Below, in pieces: positions 63,413-64,000 of a DNA stretch of 64,000 nucleotides. The stretch covers positions 1-64,000 of the forward strand of contig CAJXZB010000003.1 in NCBI GenBank assembly GCA_913063405.1, read 5' to 3'. The notes below the pieces were generated by a model, which did not search any database, was not told the DNA's origin, and was given only the letters and a program-made list of their open reading frames with translations. The DNA is from an uncultured Ulvibacter sp. (GTDB lineage: Bacteria > Bacteroidota > Bacteroidia > Flavobacteriales > Flavobacteriaceae). Numbering within the stretch: position 1 is the stretch's first letter; every line of letters begins with the position of its first letter. The position numbers and the translations under genes were made by a program.

Positions 63413-64000
63413 TTGATCAACAAACGCCTTCTTATCAAAAATCTTTTAGCTCACAACGATGAGAGTAGTTTCTATGATAAAAAACGAAAGATCGATCTAG
63501 GAAGCAAGGAAGGGAAAGCTAAGTTCTTAAAACACATTTGCGCTTTAAGTAATAGTAATCCAGCCAACAACTCGTTTATTGTGATTGGCGTGGAAGACGA
63601 AACCAACGAAATTACTGGGGTTGATTTCTTTGATGACAGCAAGATCCAAAACTTAATAAACGCCTACCTAACCAATGCACCACTCATTATATACGAGAAC
63701 GTTGCTTTTCCCAATCTTCCAGCGGACAAAGTAGTTGGGCTGGTTACCATAAGACCTCACGGAAAAATCACTTCCCTTCGGAAAAATATTTGGAAGTACT
63801 GGGGTGGTTCTATCTTTATGCGAGATGGCAGTATTTCGATGCCCAAGGATTTCGATATTGAGATAAAGGATGTGAATTCTGAAATCGTCCAGGCTATTGA
63901 AACCAAGGCTAAAAACAATATCGAGATGACCCTAGATGGGGTTATTGATTTTATAAATGAACGCCACAAAGATCTAGATTCACATTACAAAGTTTTTAAA
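63413..64000 (+). CDS. AlbA_2 (Schlafen AAA_4)-domain protein, N-terminal part
   Basis: A 196-codon frame starting TTG at 63413-63415 and running off the window edge. Residues about 17-130 show the AlbA_2 pattern: KFLKHICALSNSNPANNSFIVIGVEDETNEITGV and YWGGSIFMRDGSISMPKDFDIE. AlbA_2 domains are found in putative DNA- or RNA-binding regulators and Schlafen-like ATPases. There is no ATG near the 5' end and the next in-frame Met is far inside, so TTG is the best start. It follows the SDR gene by 3 bp, so co-transcription is likely. Confidence 0.75.
   Translation, partial: MINKRLLIKNLLAHNDESSFYDKKRKIDLGSKEGKAKFLKHICALSNSNPANNSFIVIGVEDETNEITGVDFFDDSKIQNLINAYLTNAPLIIYENVAFPNLPADKVVGLVTIRPHGKITSLRKNIWKYWGGSIFMRDGSISMPKDFDIEIKDVNSEIVQAIETKAKNNIEMTLDGVIDFINERHKDLDSHYKVFK

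Noticed and set aside
62629-63438. 269-codon minus-strand frame
   Set aside because: It is entirely antisense to a clear SDR oxidoreductase with all its motifs.

Overview
The window looks like chromosomal DNA from a member of the Flavobacteriaceae (Bacteroidota). It is AT-rich. It carries type IX secretion (T9SS) cargo with type A and type B (gliding-motility/CHU_C) sorting domains, PorP/SprF-family proteins, a PorZ-like propeller, the Bat operon, N-acyl-ornithine-type arginine genes, and TAnnTTTG -7 promoter boxes. No rRNA, intact tRNA or CRISPR array was found.

Layout. (1) 1-2270: the 3' end of an ISXO2-like transposase runs in from the left, then a lipoprotein / HupE-UreJ / membrane-anchor cassette ending at a hairpin terminator. 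(2) 2430-19210: a secreted and surface-protein block. It holds a small secreted protein, a beta-helix protein, a 488-residue type B adhesin paired with an SprF protein carrying a long octad-repeat stalk and SPOR-like end, and a 3225-residue SprB-like adhesin paired with a second SprF protein. (3) 19349-27690, minus strand: an arginine operon in transcription order GNAT, argG, argC, argD, argF', argB, argE', argH. It is preceded by a 22-codon reading frame ending Arg-Asn-Arg-Arg-Arg-stop and by a terminator-like hairpin, which looks like a transcription-attenuation leader. (4) 27900-34100, minus strand: a short SSB with a decamer-repeat operator-like array, then porZ-like, recO, a TonB receptor and a tiny basic protein. 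(5) 34200-48000: housekeeping genes (gdhA, trans-sulfuration enzyme, DMT transporter, thioesterase, yicC-gmk-nadD, gpsA, pheS) and conserved hypotheticals. (6) 48100-52740: a rearranged island with a T9SS type A protein and a TPR-LuxR regulator, flanked by a truncated regulator C-terminus and an orphan T9SS sorting domain. (7) 52797-62453: cvpA, then the minus-strand Bat operon (moxR, DUF58, membrane protein, batA-B-C-D-E). (8) 62654-64000: an SDR oxidoreductase and a TTG-started AlbA_2-type protein running off the right edge.

How the parts work together. T9SS cargo proteins sit next to SprF-type partners that probably help export or anchor them. PorZ belongs to the machinery that attaches T9SS cargo to the cell surface. 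The arginine genes form nearly the whole pathway from glutamate to arginine through acylated intermediates. The strongest new candidate is the arginine leader peptide. Next are the decamer array upstream of ssb, the C9 tract in the giant adhesin's putative promoter, and the broken genes bordering the 48-52.7 kb island.
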